Assembly: GCA_002633025.1 (NCBI GenBank)
Contig: NMRB01000189.1
Span: 372,645-436,644, forward strand
Source of the DNA: Notospermus geniculatus
Taxonomy: Eukaryota; Nemertea; Pilidiophora; Heteronemertea; Lineidae
DNA: 64,000 nucleotides
Direction: 5' to 3'
Position 1 is the stretch's first letter, and each line of letters opens with the position of its first letter. A program made the position numbers and the translations under genes. The notes below the pieces were generated by a model. That model was given only the letters and a program-made list of their open reading frames with translations, ran no database searches and was not told where the DNA came from. Positions 1-10,377 of this stretch are shown piece after piece.

Positions 1-20
1 CGATCTTCAGATCGGAAACC

Positions 21-171
21 GTAATAATGACTGTCAGATGTTGTCCGTCTTGAACGGAAAGACATCGACAACAGATTGACAAGACTTCTGGTCGGGCTGG
101 GTCATTTTATAGGTTTGTGAATTTTCATACGTTTGGTTGTGAATTGTCCATTCCATCATGCCTGAGTTTCT
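21..171 (+). repeat. Direct repeat copy 1
   Basis: A block of about 150 bp recurs almost unchanged at 479-638. Both contain the same ordered words, such as gtcagatgttgtcc, catcgacaacagattgac, tggtcgggctgggtcatttt and cctgagtttcta. The second copy has a small insertion after the cattttata string. Bases 1-30 resemble the hairpin repeat at 46,364-46,395, so the window opens inside a dispersed repeat. No coding signal is visible. Confidence 0.75.
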
Positions 172-478
172 ACTCTCTCCTATCTCCATCAAGTGCATTT
201 TGGAAAATGCATGTTTAAAATATTGGATACTAAGCTTGTTCATGTAAAAGAACTCATTCTTTTTGTTTTTCTATTTCAGATACTGGTACATGTAATTATC
301 AAAATGGCATGGAGAAACTCTCAAGTGTTATATACACTATGTTCATGGTACATGTATTTGTCATGTTCTGAGAGAGTACGGACAACGTCACCTGGATGGC
401 AAATGATATGGTAATGAAACTTGGCTGAAGTGGATGAATGTGTTTTTGTAATCAAAAAAGAAAATAAACAACTTCAAC

Positions 479-638
479 TATAATAATGACTGTCAGATGT
501 TGTCCATCATGAACGGAAATACATCGACAACAGATTGACCAGGCTACTGGTCGGGCTGGGTCATTTTATAGAGGAGGTTTGTGAATTTTCATATGTTTGG
601 TTGCAAATTGCCCATTCCATCAGACTGCCTGAGTTTCT
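479..638 (+). repeat. Direct repeat copy 2
   Basis: Second copy of the block at 21-171, separated by about 310 bp of unique sequence. Differences are scattered substitutions and a short indel, as expected for an old tandem or segmental duplication. Confidence 0.75.
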
Positions 639-931
639 ATAATCTCTCATGTGAGGTGCATCAAGCTAAGTGCAACAAGCGAATGCCAATGAAGTTGGAA
701 CACAACTCTGGGGAAGAAAATTGTTGAAGGTGTACTTCCTGCATTTGATGCAGTGAAAACAGAGCATCCATCAACCCGTACACATGTGTAAGTAATCAAT
801 TTGCTTTTATAGTTGTTGCAATATAAAACATTGGGAAATGGTCAAAACTTAAGCCTTAAAATAAGCCTTTTCTATGTGGCATACAAAAGCAAATTCTCTT
901 CAGGTTCAAAACTCCCCCCTTTTACTTTCAG

Positions 932-1489
932 GCAAAGCAAGACCTGGTATTCAAGCAAGTGTGGTTAATTCATCACTTGACACATCAATACCCTTGTCAA
1001 GACTGTTGAAGCTGGTTGAGAAGACAAAGGTGAGTTTGCATGTTATGATTTTTTTTCCAGATTGTTGAGGATCAAAACGCCTGCAGTATTCTTGCAGCAA
1101 CAACGAGCCATGCTGTCTGGGCTCTCCAGGTTCAGAATATGACCTGCTTGTACACAGGTCATCCCCCCCCCACCCCCCAGCTTCGGCTTTCTTTTTGGGA
1201 CACTCTCCTGTGCATACTGTGGCTCGGTGTCAATTGCGAAGTAGGCCTACCTGTAAATCCCTTGTTATTGTTGTAATATCACAATTATCTTGTTTGCATT
1301 TCAGATTCTTACACAAACCAAACCATCGCCATTGCCCTGTTGCACTATCACGGACAAGTACCGACAAACACAAAGAAACAAATTCCGGATGTCCACAGTG
1401 TCGGTGGGATTGATGTAAACCAGTGTGGTGTGCCTAGAAGATGGAGTCAGTTCTTTTCCAGTGGTATTGTAAATATCATGGAAGAACAA
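932..1489 (+). CDS. Partial three-exon gene, function unknown
   Basis: Three exons can be joined in phase. Exon 1 (932-1,029) follows tttactttcag and ends at AAAG|GTGAGT. Exon 2 (1,061-1,157) follows tttttttccag and ends ACAG|GTCATC. Exon 3 (1,305-1,489) follows tttgcatttcag and ends in TAA. The joined frame is open for about 125 residues, with KARPGIQASVVNSSLD at the start and HYHGQVPTNTKKQIPD in the last exon. No family was recognised. The first intron would be only 31 bp, unusually short for an animal, so it could be an assembly deletion. The last residues (EEQ and the stop) lie inside the inverted repeat of the MITE at 1,482, so that insertion probably truncated the original gene. Earlier exons were not resolved. 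The alternative is chance splice sites in non-coding DNA. Confidence 0.4.
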
Positions 1490-1813
1490 TAATGCAATCT
1501 ACTGAAACCCGAAAAAATATCACACATGAAATTAATTTTTGCCAAAGAAACAGCATTGCAACTTGGTCACCCCACAAATTAACAACTTGAAACATATTTT
1601 GTGGAAAAATATAACACATTTGCTAGGCTACTGTAATCTGGAAAAAAATTGTGGATGTCATTTTTTGCAAAATCAGCATATTTTTAATTTTCCACAAGAT
1701 ACATTCATGTTTTAAACTTGTGAGGTGACCAAATTGTAATCTGTTTCTTTGGCAAACATTGAATTTCAGTTGTGATATTTTCCCAGGTTTCAGTAGATTG
1801 CATTATTGTTCTT
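1482..1813. mobile_element. Palindromic MITE, about 330 bp
   Basis: The outer arms are inverted repeats: aagaacaataatgcaatct at 1,482 is matched by its reverse complement ending at 1,813, and pairing continues through tgccaaagaaac and ttggtcacc for roughly 100 bp on each side. The interior is AT-rich and non-coding. The target duplication is unclear. It overlaps the end of the exon upstream. Confidence 0.7.
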
Positions 1814-1874
1814 ATAATAAATCCATGATTATTTGTCAGTGATAGTGAGAAGTGTTGAAGTTTTGATTGTTTTT

Positions 1875-1903
1875 AGGCTTGCCCGCGCATGCGTGGCAAG
1901 CCT
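1875..1903. repeat. 29-bp GC-rich palindrome
   Basis: Nine-base arms aggcttgcc / ggcaagcct flank a central cgcgcatgcgt, itself nearly palindromic. It sits at the edge of a GC-rich block (1,905-2,150) unlike the AT-rich surroundings. A related ggcaagcct half occurs at 3,183, suggesting a dispersed element end. Confidence 0.5.
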
Positions 1904-2450
1904 ATTTCGAAGGAGGGGGAACCGAGCATTCTTCTGAGCGGCGTTCGCCATATAACATCGTCGAAGACGGCAAAGCGGCTGCACGCGTGCGTGGGATAGT
2001 GGCCTTGGCGAGGACATTATCATAATTAATAATACCGCGACCACTCTCGCCCCAGGAATCTTCGAGTACTTTGTCCCCATGCTTAAGTATAGTCGTAAAA
2101 CCTGGGTGCTGAAAAACGTCGTCGATATCGACGCATTTCACCTGTTTGCGAAGAGATAAACCCTTTTACACGGCATAAAGTGATAAAACCAGACCAGAAG
2201 GAACAATTAGCTATCCATTGGGACTGGTGTCTAGGTGCCGTTTGCTTCCTGAGTGGAGTGGTAATGGCTCATTTCTTCGAATCAGCAGCATATCGCTAAG
2301 AAATTTAATTTTTTTTTAATTTCATGGTAAACCACAGACAGCACCATTTGTGTCAGAACCAATTCTGTCCAGGCCGTGGTTTAGCCATCCTCACTGGAGA
2401 CAATGTTGCACTTTCGAGGACAGCATGGAACAGTGAATGGCAAACGGCGT

Positions 2451-2580
2451 CAGGGGCATAGCTAGCTTTTATGGCCTGGGGCAAAGTTGATTGATCTGGG
2501 AGGCGGGGCTGGGGGTCCTCCCCAGAACAAAATTAAAAATCTAGATCCTCTCAGATGCACTTTTCCCCATCTGACATAAC
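2451..2580 (+). mobile_element. MITE end, CAGGGGCATAGCTAG type
   Basis: Begins with the terminal motif caggggcatagctag, shared with the element at 2,771, and continues with a ggggctgggggtcctcccc block. No matching right end was found, so this is a truncated copy. Confidence 0.5.
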
Positions 2581-2770
2581 TTTGACTTGAAGAGGGGGAA
2601 TGACCTTTTTAGAGGAAAATATTGTTTTGTCTTTTTAATCTGGGAAATCCCCATTACCCGCTTGCTACGTACCTGGGGATCACCAGGTCAATTACTTGAA
2701 CTGGGAACCATGCCCTTGCTCACCTGCCTGAAAGGGGTCAAACCCAGTGGTACATGGCATAGGCCTACAT

Positions 2771-3048
2771 CAGGGGCATAGCTAGTGGGTGGTGGTGGGG
2801 GGCGGGCAGGGGCTATCCCCCCCCCCCCGAGCAAAAAGGGGCAAAATAGTTTTTCCCTCTAAATAGGTCGTTTTCCCTCTTCGAGCTGAGTACAGTTGGT
2901 CACATGGTGTCAGATGTGGGGGAAATGCATCCTTTGAGATGCATGCAGATTTTCAATTTTTTTCTGGAGGGGGACCCCAGACCCCTCTCTAACTTTGCTC
3001 TTCAGACTCTATCATCCCCCAGGCCATAATATGCTAGCCACGCCCCTG
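2771..3048 (+). mobile_element. MITE with CAGGGGC termini
   Basis: Left end caggggcatagctagt and right end gctagccacgcccctg are imperfect inverted repeats. The inside has runs of C and G and the words ggaccccagacccc. Such ends are typical of hAT-type non-autonomous elements, but the flanks do not show a clean 8-bp duplication. Confidence 0.55.
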
Positions 3049-3051
3049 CAG

Positions 3052-3893
3052 TCTACGTTATTTGGTGGTCTTGGTCAGGCAGCCGCACCTGCGAGTGGGG
3101 ATACTTATGTGGTTCAATGGAATGACCTTCTGCCCATTCTGCCTATGAAGGTAAACTTTGCCCTAATTACACATTCCACACGGGCAAGCCTACGGCATCT
3201 GCGATGCCTCTAGTTGATTAATTCGGCAGAAAATTGGCAGCTCTTGTATCCTGGGACCTTATTCACAAACTGAACAGTGTTGTACCTGGTTTTGTTGTGC
3301 ACCAGTACCAAGATGCCTGTGAGTTCCTGATGGCACTTTTAGACAACTTGAATGTAGAGGATGGTTTTCTTACAACATGGCCTGTTCAGATGGAATGCCC
3401 ACTTGGACATCTCACTACCCAAATGGTAGGCACTGACAGCTATATCTTACATTTGAATGCCCCTTTAGAACGAGCAGAAAGCATACAACATCTATACACA
3501 AAGCATTTTCAAGAACTAGATTCCGTACAACTGAGATGTCCACATCCTGTTAGAAATCGCCTCTGTGAAAGACAGGGGAGAGGAATCCATATTTGTTCCG
3601 AAGGTCATGTCATTGTAATAGAAATCCATCGCCACATTGACCTCAACAGCAGCCGAAAAAACATGACAAGATTACTTGAGGACCAGATAAACAATCAGAC
3701 TGTTGTTGCTGTGATTTGCCATACAGGAGATAGCTAATCCAGTGACCGATATCAATTCTATGTCAAAAATGACAACATTTGGTGGAAGCTGGATGATGGA
3801 CATCTTCCAGTTCAGTCCTCCCCTTGGACATCGCAGGGAAATGAACTGACTATAAATGTGTTATTCCTTTCTGTGCCACCTAACCTTCAGTGA
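3052..3893 (+). pseudogene. Ubiquitin-specific protease (C19) remnant
   Basis: The open frame starting near 3,222 reads WDLIHKLN, then HQYQDACEFLMALLD, the classic QQDAHEFL box of C19 deubiquitinases. The frame runs to ICHTGDS, then hits TAA at 3,735-3,737 and continues in the same frame as SSDRYQFYVKNDNIWWKLDD to TGA at 3,891. That last stretch matches the C-terminal His box, where the family has SGHY; here the active-site histidine is replaced by arginine (SDRY). No Cys box is visible upstream. A short open exon-like piece (3,052-3,150, ending AAG|GTAAAC) precedes it but does not join in phase. With a stop, a lost catalytic His and no Cys box this is a dead copy or an inactive USP-like fragment. 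Family assignment is good; the host-gene versus mobile origin is open. Confidence 0.65.
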
Positions 3894-4274
3894 AGAGATA
3901 CATTTGACTACTTTCAGCGTGGATTATGTCAGACAAATTCATTAGGAATGTGACCTGGGAATTCATTGAACTGTAGAATATCTGTGGAAATGACCTTTTC
4001 ATACACAATAACCATCGATAGAGACATTCAAATGAAAATCCGTTTCAAGTTTTCCTGGATAACGTGCAGGATAAAGTGGATAAATTGGGAATACACTGAA
4101 GATTAAGGTAAGAACATTCTTATGTAACATTTTTGCATGTATCATTTGACCCCATCTCTGCCAGCAGGATACCCTCTGTATTGAGGACATCAACTTCAAC
4201 CCAGATTGAGTCATGCTTCCCATCCTACAAAATGCCCTCCACCCCTTGTCACTTTCCGTTTGTTATTGAACACT

Positions 4275-4295
4275 NNNNNNNNNNNNNNNNNNNNN
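4275..4295. other. Assembly gap, 21 N
   Basis: Run of 21 undefined bases. Sequence from 3,900 to 5,180 has no gene or repeat that I can support apart from a short ATT run after the gap. Confidence 1.
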
Positions 4296-5340
4296 ATTCG
4301 CCACAGACTGTACATTATTATTATTATTATTTATTAAACACTAAGTGTAGCAGAACATGGAACTCTCCCATCCCAACTATAACAATAAAGTCGGCCACAA
4401 GTGCACTGCATGTTACTATTGTGTGAATCTGAAGTGAATGGGGAAGTTTCTCCCTACTTGACCCCAGAGTTGTAATTATCCATACAATATATTGGCTCAC
4501 AAATCATTGCGTAATGCCATGTAAGAATAACCACTACCACCAGCATTTTGACAGAGTCACACCAACAATAGACTTGGATAACCCTTTTCCACCATTGTAA
4601 TGGGCTGTTCTCTCTTTGGTGTTCACCCATTTAATAATCAAAAATCAGTGATCTTTTTGTTACATTTTCTGCTAATCAAATGAAACAAAGAACACTCTGT
4701 CATGCTAGACATTTCCCAAATGATTGGATTTATACATATGTTAAGTTCTAGCCCCAAACTCTGATTATTTCTCAGGTTTCTAGGGGTAGCATATCTGGCA
4801 TTGTTTCATTAATTAGGTCATGCTTATTTTTTTGTTTTCTCTTGATCAGATTTATTAATTACGTGATATAAGATACCCGCCTAGTGATTTTGGTGTCGAT
4901 AGCTTTAGTAGTTTCCGAGTTTGACCAATTTTGTAACATCCCTTCTTAACCGCTCAGCCCCTTTGATGTACCAAATCCCAGGATTACCATTGGAAATAGT
5001 TTCGATTCGTTCAGACAACTCCTTAAAGCTTTACTGTTAGTCAGGCAGAGACCCACTAACGGGGATTATAACACTTGAGGTGCTAAGTACACAACTTGAG
5101 CATGTTTGGAATCACCCCCAGACATCAAAGGAAGGTAGGGGTTCCGACATTTGGGGAGTAAAGGAGTGGAAAAACGTCATGAGTGACCACAAAACTGATG
5201 ACGTCATAAAGTACATCAACAACCCGGGTGCATTTCGTCATTTTCATGAATTTACTTTTTGCGTGGCAGCTCTGACACATTGGGAAACTTCCGGCATAGA
5301 ACATGCAGTAGGATCATTGCTCAAAAGGGCTGAAAATTAC

Positions 5341-5948
5341 GCCGAATCGGTAGATGTCGTCCTGGGTAACCCTAAAGTTTACCCAGGACCAACCTGGGTA
5401 ACCCTAAAAGTTACCCAGGACGATCCTGGGTAAACTTTAGTGTACTAAAGTGTTTACCCAGTTTGAAATTCTCGTACTTTTACACCTGCGGTCGAGGATT
5501 TTGAAAACGGCACTTAGTCATACATCAGTGAACGAAATCCATCAAATCGGCAAAAATGGCAGCTGATAACGTCACTCGTGTAGCTGCGGAGGATTTGCAG
5601 ATGTATTTGAATTCGATCGCACCTTAGAGGGACGGTTAGTTCACATCTAAAGGTCGAGAAATCAAAAAGAAACTGGTTAAGTTCGTGGAAAGAAAATACG
5701 AACTGTTTGAAGGGGTAAACGTGACGTCAAACTGCAGTGGCTAGTTCGGGATGAACTTATATGCACTGGCGCGGGAAATTGCCAGCGGCGCTGTGGAGGC
5801 ATGGACACCTGTATCGCACGAATTTCAAACTGGGTAAACTTTAGTACACTAAAGTTTACCCAGGATCGTCCTGGGTAACTTTTAGGGTTACCCAGGTTGG
5901 TCCTGGGTAAACTTTAGGGTTACCCAGGACGACATCTACCAATTCGGC
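5341..5948. mobile_element. Fold-back element FB1, 9-bp TSD
   Basis: A 608-bp element with inverted repeats of about 130 bp. The left end gccgaatcggtagatgtcgt pairs with the right end ending cgacatctaccaattcggc. Each arm is built of smaller cctgggta/tacccagg palindromes. It is flanked by gaaaattac at 5,332-5,340 and 5,949-5,957, while R1b has a single gaaaattac (39,185-39,193). So the target duplication is exactly 9 bp, as in Mutator-like and FB-type elements. A related element is at 40,354. The 340-bp spacer holds a coding-like fragment. Confidence 0.85.
5556..5740 (+). pseudogene. Coding-like fragment inside FB1
   Basis: The spacer of FB1 has aaaATGGCAGCT, a good start context, followed by MAADNVTRVAAEDLQMYLNS. 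The frame is interrupted by TAG at 5,625 and a second TAG shortly after, then continues as FTSKGREIKKKLVKFVERKY. The pattern of a short helix pair with a basic second half resembles the SAP-like N-terminus found on many invertebrate transposon proteins. It may be a captured gene piece (Pack-MULE style) or the remnant of the element's own protein. Confidence 0.4.
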
Positions 5949-6131
5949 GAAAATTACCGCTATACCCCCTCCGGGGTGTGCAATAGGGAGTCAAGACCAA
6001 TTCCAACAACTTTTCAAAAGGGACCCATAGTAAATTCTCAAGGACTTTGGAGCTATAGGCCTAGTTCGAGGCTACCCTTCATTTCATGATTTACGCTGAA
6101 TATCAACCTCACTACACTTCTTGGTAGCTGG

Positions 6132-6578
6132 CATCCTCCCACAGCAGGGCTTTGGTCTCGTTCCTCTTCATACACTCCAGACAAAGCCCTGCTGAAATTG
6201 GGCCTCCCAGGCAAGCAGAGGCGGTCAGAAAACCATTGCCCAATCAGAATGCAGCATTTTCAGGGTGTCAATATTAAAATAATCATGACTCATAATAACA
6301 ATCAAAAATAATAAGAATCTTTCCTATACACAGGAAGAACCTTTGTGATAAAATTCAGTCAATTTTGGAAAGATGTAAGTGATTTGTAAAGGATAAAACT
6401 TTAAAATCAAACTCGGTAAAACCACGAAATTAGTACTTCTCCAGTCATCCTTAAAATACAGGGAGTGCAACTGGAGTATGGAACAGCCACATCAGATTCA
6501 CTGGCTGTTGTATTTCAGCAGGGGTTTGTGTGAGCGGATGAAGAGGAGCGAGGTAAAAACTCCTGCTGTGGGAGGATG
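6132..6578. mobile_element. MULE-like MITE, 9-bp TSD
   Basis: Left end catcctcccacagcag and right end ctgctgtgggaggatg are perfect inverted repeats that continue imperfectly for about 65 bp. Flanks are ggtagctgg at 6,123-6,131 and 6,579-6,587; the empty counterpart has one ggtagctgg at 39,359-39,367. At 447 bp it has no coding frame. It is unrelated in sequence to FB1 but shares the 9-bp duplication. Confidence 0.85.
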
Positions 6579-7630
6579 GGTAGCTGGGGACACTACGTCG
6601 CTCCACTTTCGCCGTTGATCCATACCACTTCTTAGAAAATAACCGGCTGAATTTCATTGAATAATTTTGGCGGTCATCGAGTCATCGCGCCATCGAGTCT
6701 TCGCGTCATCGAGTCAAGTACAACAAGCCCATGAAGATAATGTATGACCATGACATGGAATGAAGAGGAATGCAGCTATAGAATAGTACCGACAAAATAA
6801 ACACAGTATTGCGTCAGAATGAGGTGAATAGATAGAAAGAAAGACAAGAAGAGCGGCAAATGCAGATCACTGACCAATGAAAAGAATAGGGGAAGGAAAA
6901 GGGCCTAAACCAGACGGCCCAACACATTCACACCGAACTGGAAAAAAATAAAGGCCTACTGAGGGGAGAAAAGGGGGATTACGCCAGACTTCCTGACGCT
7001 AAAGTAGTAAAGGGGAGCTCTAGGCTATTTGAGGATTTTAGAACCAAAATCAATAGGTTTTAAATTAAACGTTCAGTTCATATTCATTATGGTCGACTAT
7101 AGTCTATTGAGACAGGAGAATGTGTAACGTTTTCTGGTGTTCCTTACTGTATTTCTCAGTGTTTCCATACAACAGACAGGAGACCGCTATTTTTGCAATA
7201 GCAGAACAAAGGCAAAATTAATGATGTCTACATGTATCTCGTTTCATAGCGTTTCCCAAACAGAAGGGAAGCATTTAGAGACGGGAACACCGTGGCACGT
7301 TACACCGGATTCGATCGTCCTGGGGCCTTCTTTTCATCTTAGCATTGTAACATCAATAGTTTGGGATTGGCATGAAAGGCTCCCCACACAGCGCGGCCAA
7401 ACCTGCGGAGATCGCCTACTTCCCGTAGTTCGGAAGGTCACCTCCGGAGGTCACCACACTGCAAAATGAAGCCCCGAACCTGACGTAGGCCTAGACACTG
7501 CAGGGCACAACATCTGTCAGGGGTATCTGATTAATGCCTGGGACGGCACTAGGCCTAGCTAATTGGTAGGACGCGAAGACGAGGGTAATTCCAGCTGAAT
7601 TTTCATGCGTGACGAGGGTAATTCCTTTTA

Positions 7631-8400
7631 GGCCAGCAGCAGGAGGCTGAAAAAAGACACCATACCCCTACCGGAGGTATAACAAGTTGAAATTGGTATT
7701 AAAATGTAGCTTTTTATCTCTAGTTTTCAGAAATGATGTTGTACTTTGGAAAAGTTGTGCACAACATGGTCATTTAACCCCTTATTTGCCAAAACACCCC
7801 TTAAAATCTGACCCTTATAGGCCTTTACATTATTTAATCCTGAGGCCATACATCAAGTCTAAACTTCATATGCTGCTGTCGTTTTGTTGTCAGTAGCATA
7901 TAGATGCAATCCAAACCAATTTTAGTCGGCAAACACACTGTTTGGGGGGTCTGGAACCCCCCCAAAAAACAAAATTCGTCCCTTTTTAGCAATTTTTTTC
8001 GGTACTTTCTCCTACTGGTTCCATGCAAGGCGGTATAACAACTGGAAACTTGCTTGAAAATAACCGTCTTGATGTCCTCTTTCCAAAAATATATGATTTG
8101 AATAGATATATGGCTTCAAAAGGTCAGATTAACCCCTTTTTTGCCGAAACACCCATAAAATCTAACGTTGGGTGAGCTTTCAATTATTTTATCCTGTGGA
8201 TATATGAAATCACGTTTAGACTACATATGCTTCAGGTTTTTTGTTGTCAGCAATATGTAAATGCTATTGAAACTAATTTTAGTGGGTACATACTGTGTTG
8301 GGGGGTCTGTGACCCTTCAAAATGAAAATTCGGCCCTTTTTGCATTTTTTGTACTTTCTCCTACTGATTCCACGACGCAAAGAAGTACAAAAACTTGAAA
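7631..8400 (+). repeat. Left long inverted repeat of family A
   Basis: Pairs with 18,370-19,160 in inverse orientation. It contains two diverged internal units, each holding a version of taacccctttTTTGCCRAAACACCC followed by a tract ending tttctcctactg. The internal units suggest an old tandem duplication in the terminus. Sequence 8,400-8,795 between the repeat and the coding part shows nothing else recognisable. Confidence 0.75.
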
Positions 8401-8795
8401 CTTGTTTTAAAACGACTATGAGGATGTCCTCTTTCTGAAAATAAAATAAAGCTTACAAAATATTGATTTTAACTCCTTTATTGCGGAAATAATACAATAA
8501 GAGAAAGTCGTAATCTCCAAAATTTCGCAAATTCCGGAAACATTGAAAGTTCGGTATTGAACAAAATTCTTTGTTATTTGAGAGCCCTCCTAAACAGGAT
8601 ATCTGACACTTTTTAAATTGAATTTTAAAATGAACAACTTGTGTTCCTTCCAGACAGTACCTATGCATGTTTTTAATGAAGGTGTTGTTCCAGAAATTGT
8701 TTCAACGATTTATTATTGAACCAACATGTCAAGATTGATTGAAACTGATATCACGAGATCTGAGGTTGAAATGACAATATTATGTCTTCTGTTCT

Positions 8796-10377
8796 TTAAT
8801 CATCACCCCCATCCCCATCCCCATCCCCATCATCCTGTGCTAAGGTTATGGTGTTTGGACACTCATTGCATTTGCACATTTCGATGCAGTTCAAACCAGC
8901 TAAGATACAAGGACATTTTCGGCCATCCTTACAGTCTGTGTCTTTGCAATACAGATGGGTCAGGTCACGTAGTTCCTTCGGAGCGGAATCCTTCTCATTT
9001 CTCATACACTGCAAGCTTTCGCCTGTCTTGACCCAACCATACTCAGTGGGATCCCTTTCACTTGGCTTTGCGACATGGCTATTGCACCATACCATAGTTT
9101 GGAATTTTGCCCTGAGAGCATGTTGCCTGAATGCATCATCTGTGGGTGGAAGTGATGATACTGGCTTGTCAGTTGAGGATGCTAACTTGAATCGAAGTTC
9201 ATCAAAGTTGTCGAATGATTTTCCCTTGCGTCCTTTGCCATACATTCGAAGAACAAACTCCTTCGCAGCATCAAATCCCCAGTCACGATCAGGACAGTGA
9301 AATTCAGTCAATCCAACCAGATCTTTCTGATATTTTTGGAGAGTGGTGTAGGCAGTGCGCTTAACAAGCTTAAAAAACCCACTGGTCGAATCACAGCCTG
9401 TGAGTGCATGAGCTGCAGGCAGGATGGAACACAGTAACGTTCCAATTTCTTTCGCGATTTGTGAAGCTGGAATAAATCTTTCACGAGTGACGAATTTCCC
9501 TGAGTGACCAGCATGCATGTAAACATCATTGCTCAAAGCTCCTCGACTTTGGTAATAAAGCAGTAATACCAGAACATCGGTATCATCACATCGGACAACA
9601 GTGCGAGGTAAAGAAGACAAATGCGTCGCATGCAAAATCATTCTGGTATCTGCCTCATCGTGGGTTGAATACAATTCCTCCAAATCCCTGACTCCGTGAT
9701 CAGTCAGCTCTCTCACCACTTCTCGGTTGGGATAGCCTCCAGCAATAACCAGTCTTTTTTCTTCAGGGATTTTCTGCGGTGCATTCGCCTCGAGATATTG
9801 GCTTAAGAAATAAATCAGGGCTGCTTTGTTCTGTCCTGACCTAAGAAATTGCCTGTAGTTTGGGACTGGTCTGTTTCCAATAATCTTATGGGAATCAGCA
9901 CCCATGTCACCACGCCGCTGACGTTCACTACCTTTGATAGTTGAGCTGACATCATAACGATCAAATATCAGGGCCAAATCCTCAATATCTAGGTCAGGAT
10001 TTCTGTACAGCCGAATCAATTTCTTGAGGACAATTTCACCGAGATCATCGAACGTTTTGAACTGTGATTCATTTGCAACTTGGACAAAGCTCATGCCGTC
10101 GATGATGTATGCTGTTGGTGTATGGACAGTCGACTTCAATTCAGTTTCCCGTGGACAATTTTCCTGCAACTTTTCAGCGACGTCTGATTTTGTGGCTTTT
10201 CTCATCGTCCCATCGTCATGAAATAATGCGGGTGGAACTGCTGTCAATTCGTATGAAAGAACCATTCTGATCTCAATTTCCCGGTGTTTCGCAACTGATA
10301 AAAGGCGACGGAAGAGTACCTCTGGGTCCAGGACCATTTTCCTCTCTTTATCAAATGACAATGCCTTCTTCATACTT
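8796..10377 (-). pseudogene. FEN1/XPG-like nuclease with Cys8 tail
   Basis: The open frame (about 525 residues of real sequence; its first ten residues come from the nested element's terminus) carries a full FEN-type acidic set: AYIIDGMSF (Asp near residue 102), LIFDRYD followed by KGSERQRR (Asp148), HDEADTR (Glu250/Asp252), CDDTDVLVLLL (Asp274/276) and HALTGCDSTSGFF (Asp338) before a helix-hairpin-like stretch. These line up with D34, D86, E158/E160, D179/D181 and D233 of FEN1. The C-terminus has eight cysteines spaced C4C5C1C6C3C1C2C, then a DDGDGDG tail encoded by a ccccat microsatellite (8,808-8,833). Its expected role is flap or hairpin cleavage in transposition. It continued from the core exon at 14,598 before the nested insertion split it. 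The domain itself is unbroken; the parent gene is not. Confidence 0.75.

Larger units (their letters stand above)
5182..6735 (+). repeat. Dispersed repeat R1a with two insertions
   Basis: Outside two inserted elements this block aligns with 39,047-39,515: shared words include gtgaccacaaaactgatgac, tttcgtcattttcatgaatt, catgcagtaggatcattgct and cgagtcaagtacaacaagcc. The copy at 39 kb lacks both inserts. Part of the same repeat also lies inverted at 37,660-38,645. No conserved protein frame was found. Confidence 0.85.

Noticed and set aside
4133-4426. 97-codon frame across a gap
   Set aside because: Open only because of undefined bases; flanks have no coding character.
5080-5433. 117-codon frame in repeat R1
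   Set aside because: The matching R1b copy does not keep the frame after the HFHEFTFCVAAL segment, and the end is read from the FB1 inverted repeat.
8726-9300. Plus-strand frames of 101 and 150 codons
   Set aside because: Shadows of the minus-strand nuclease frame.
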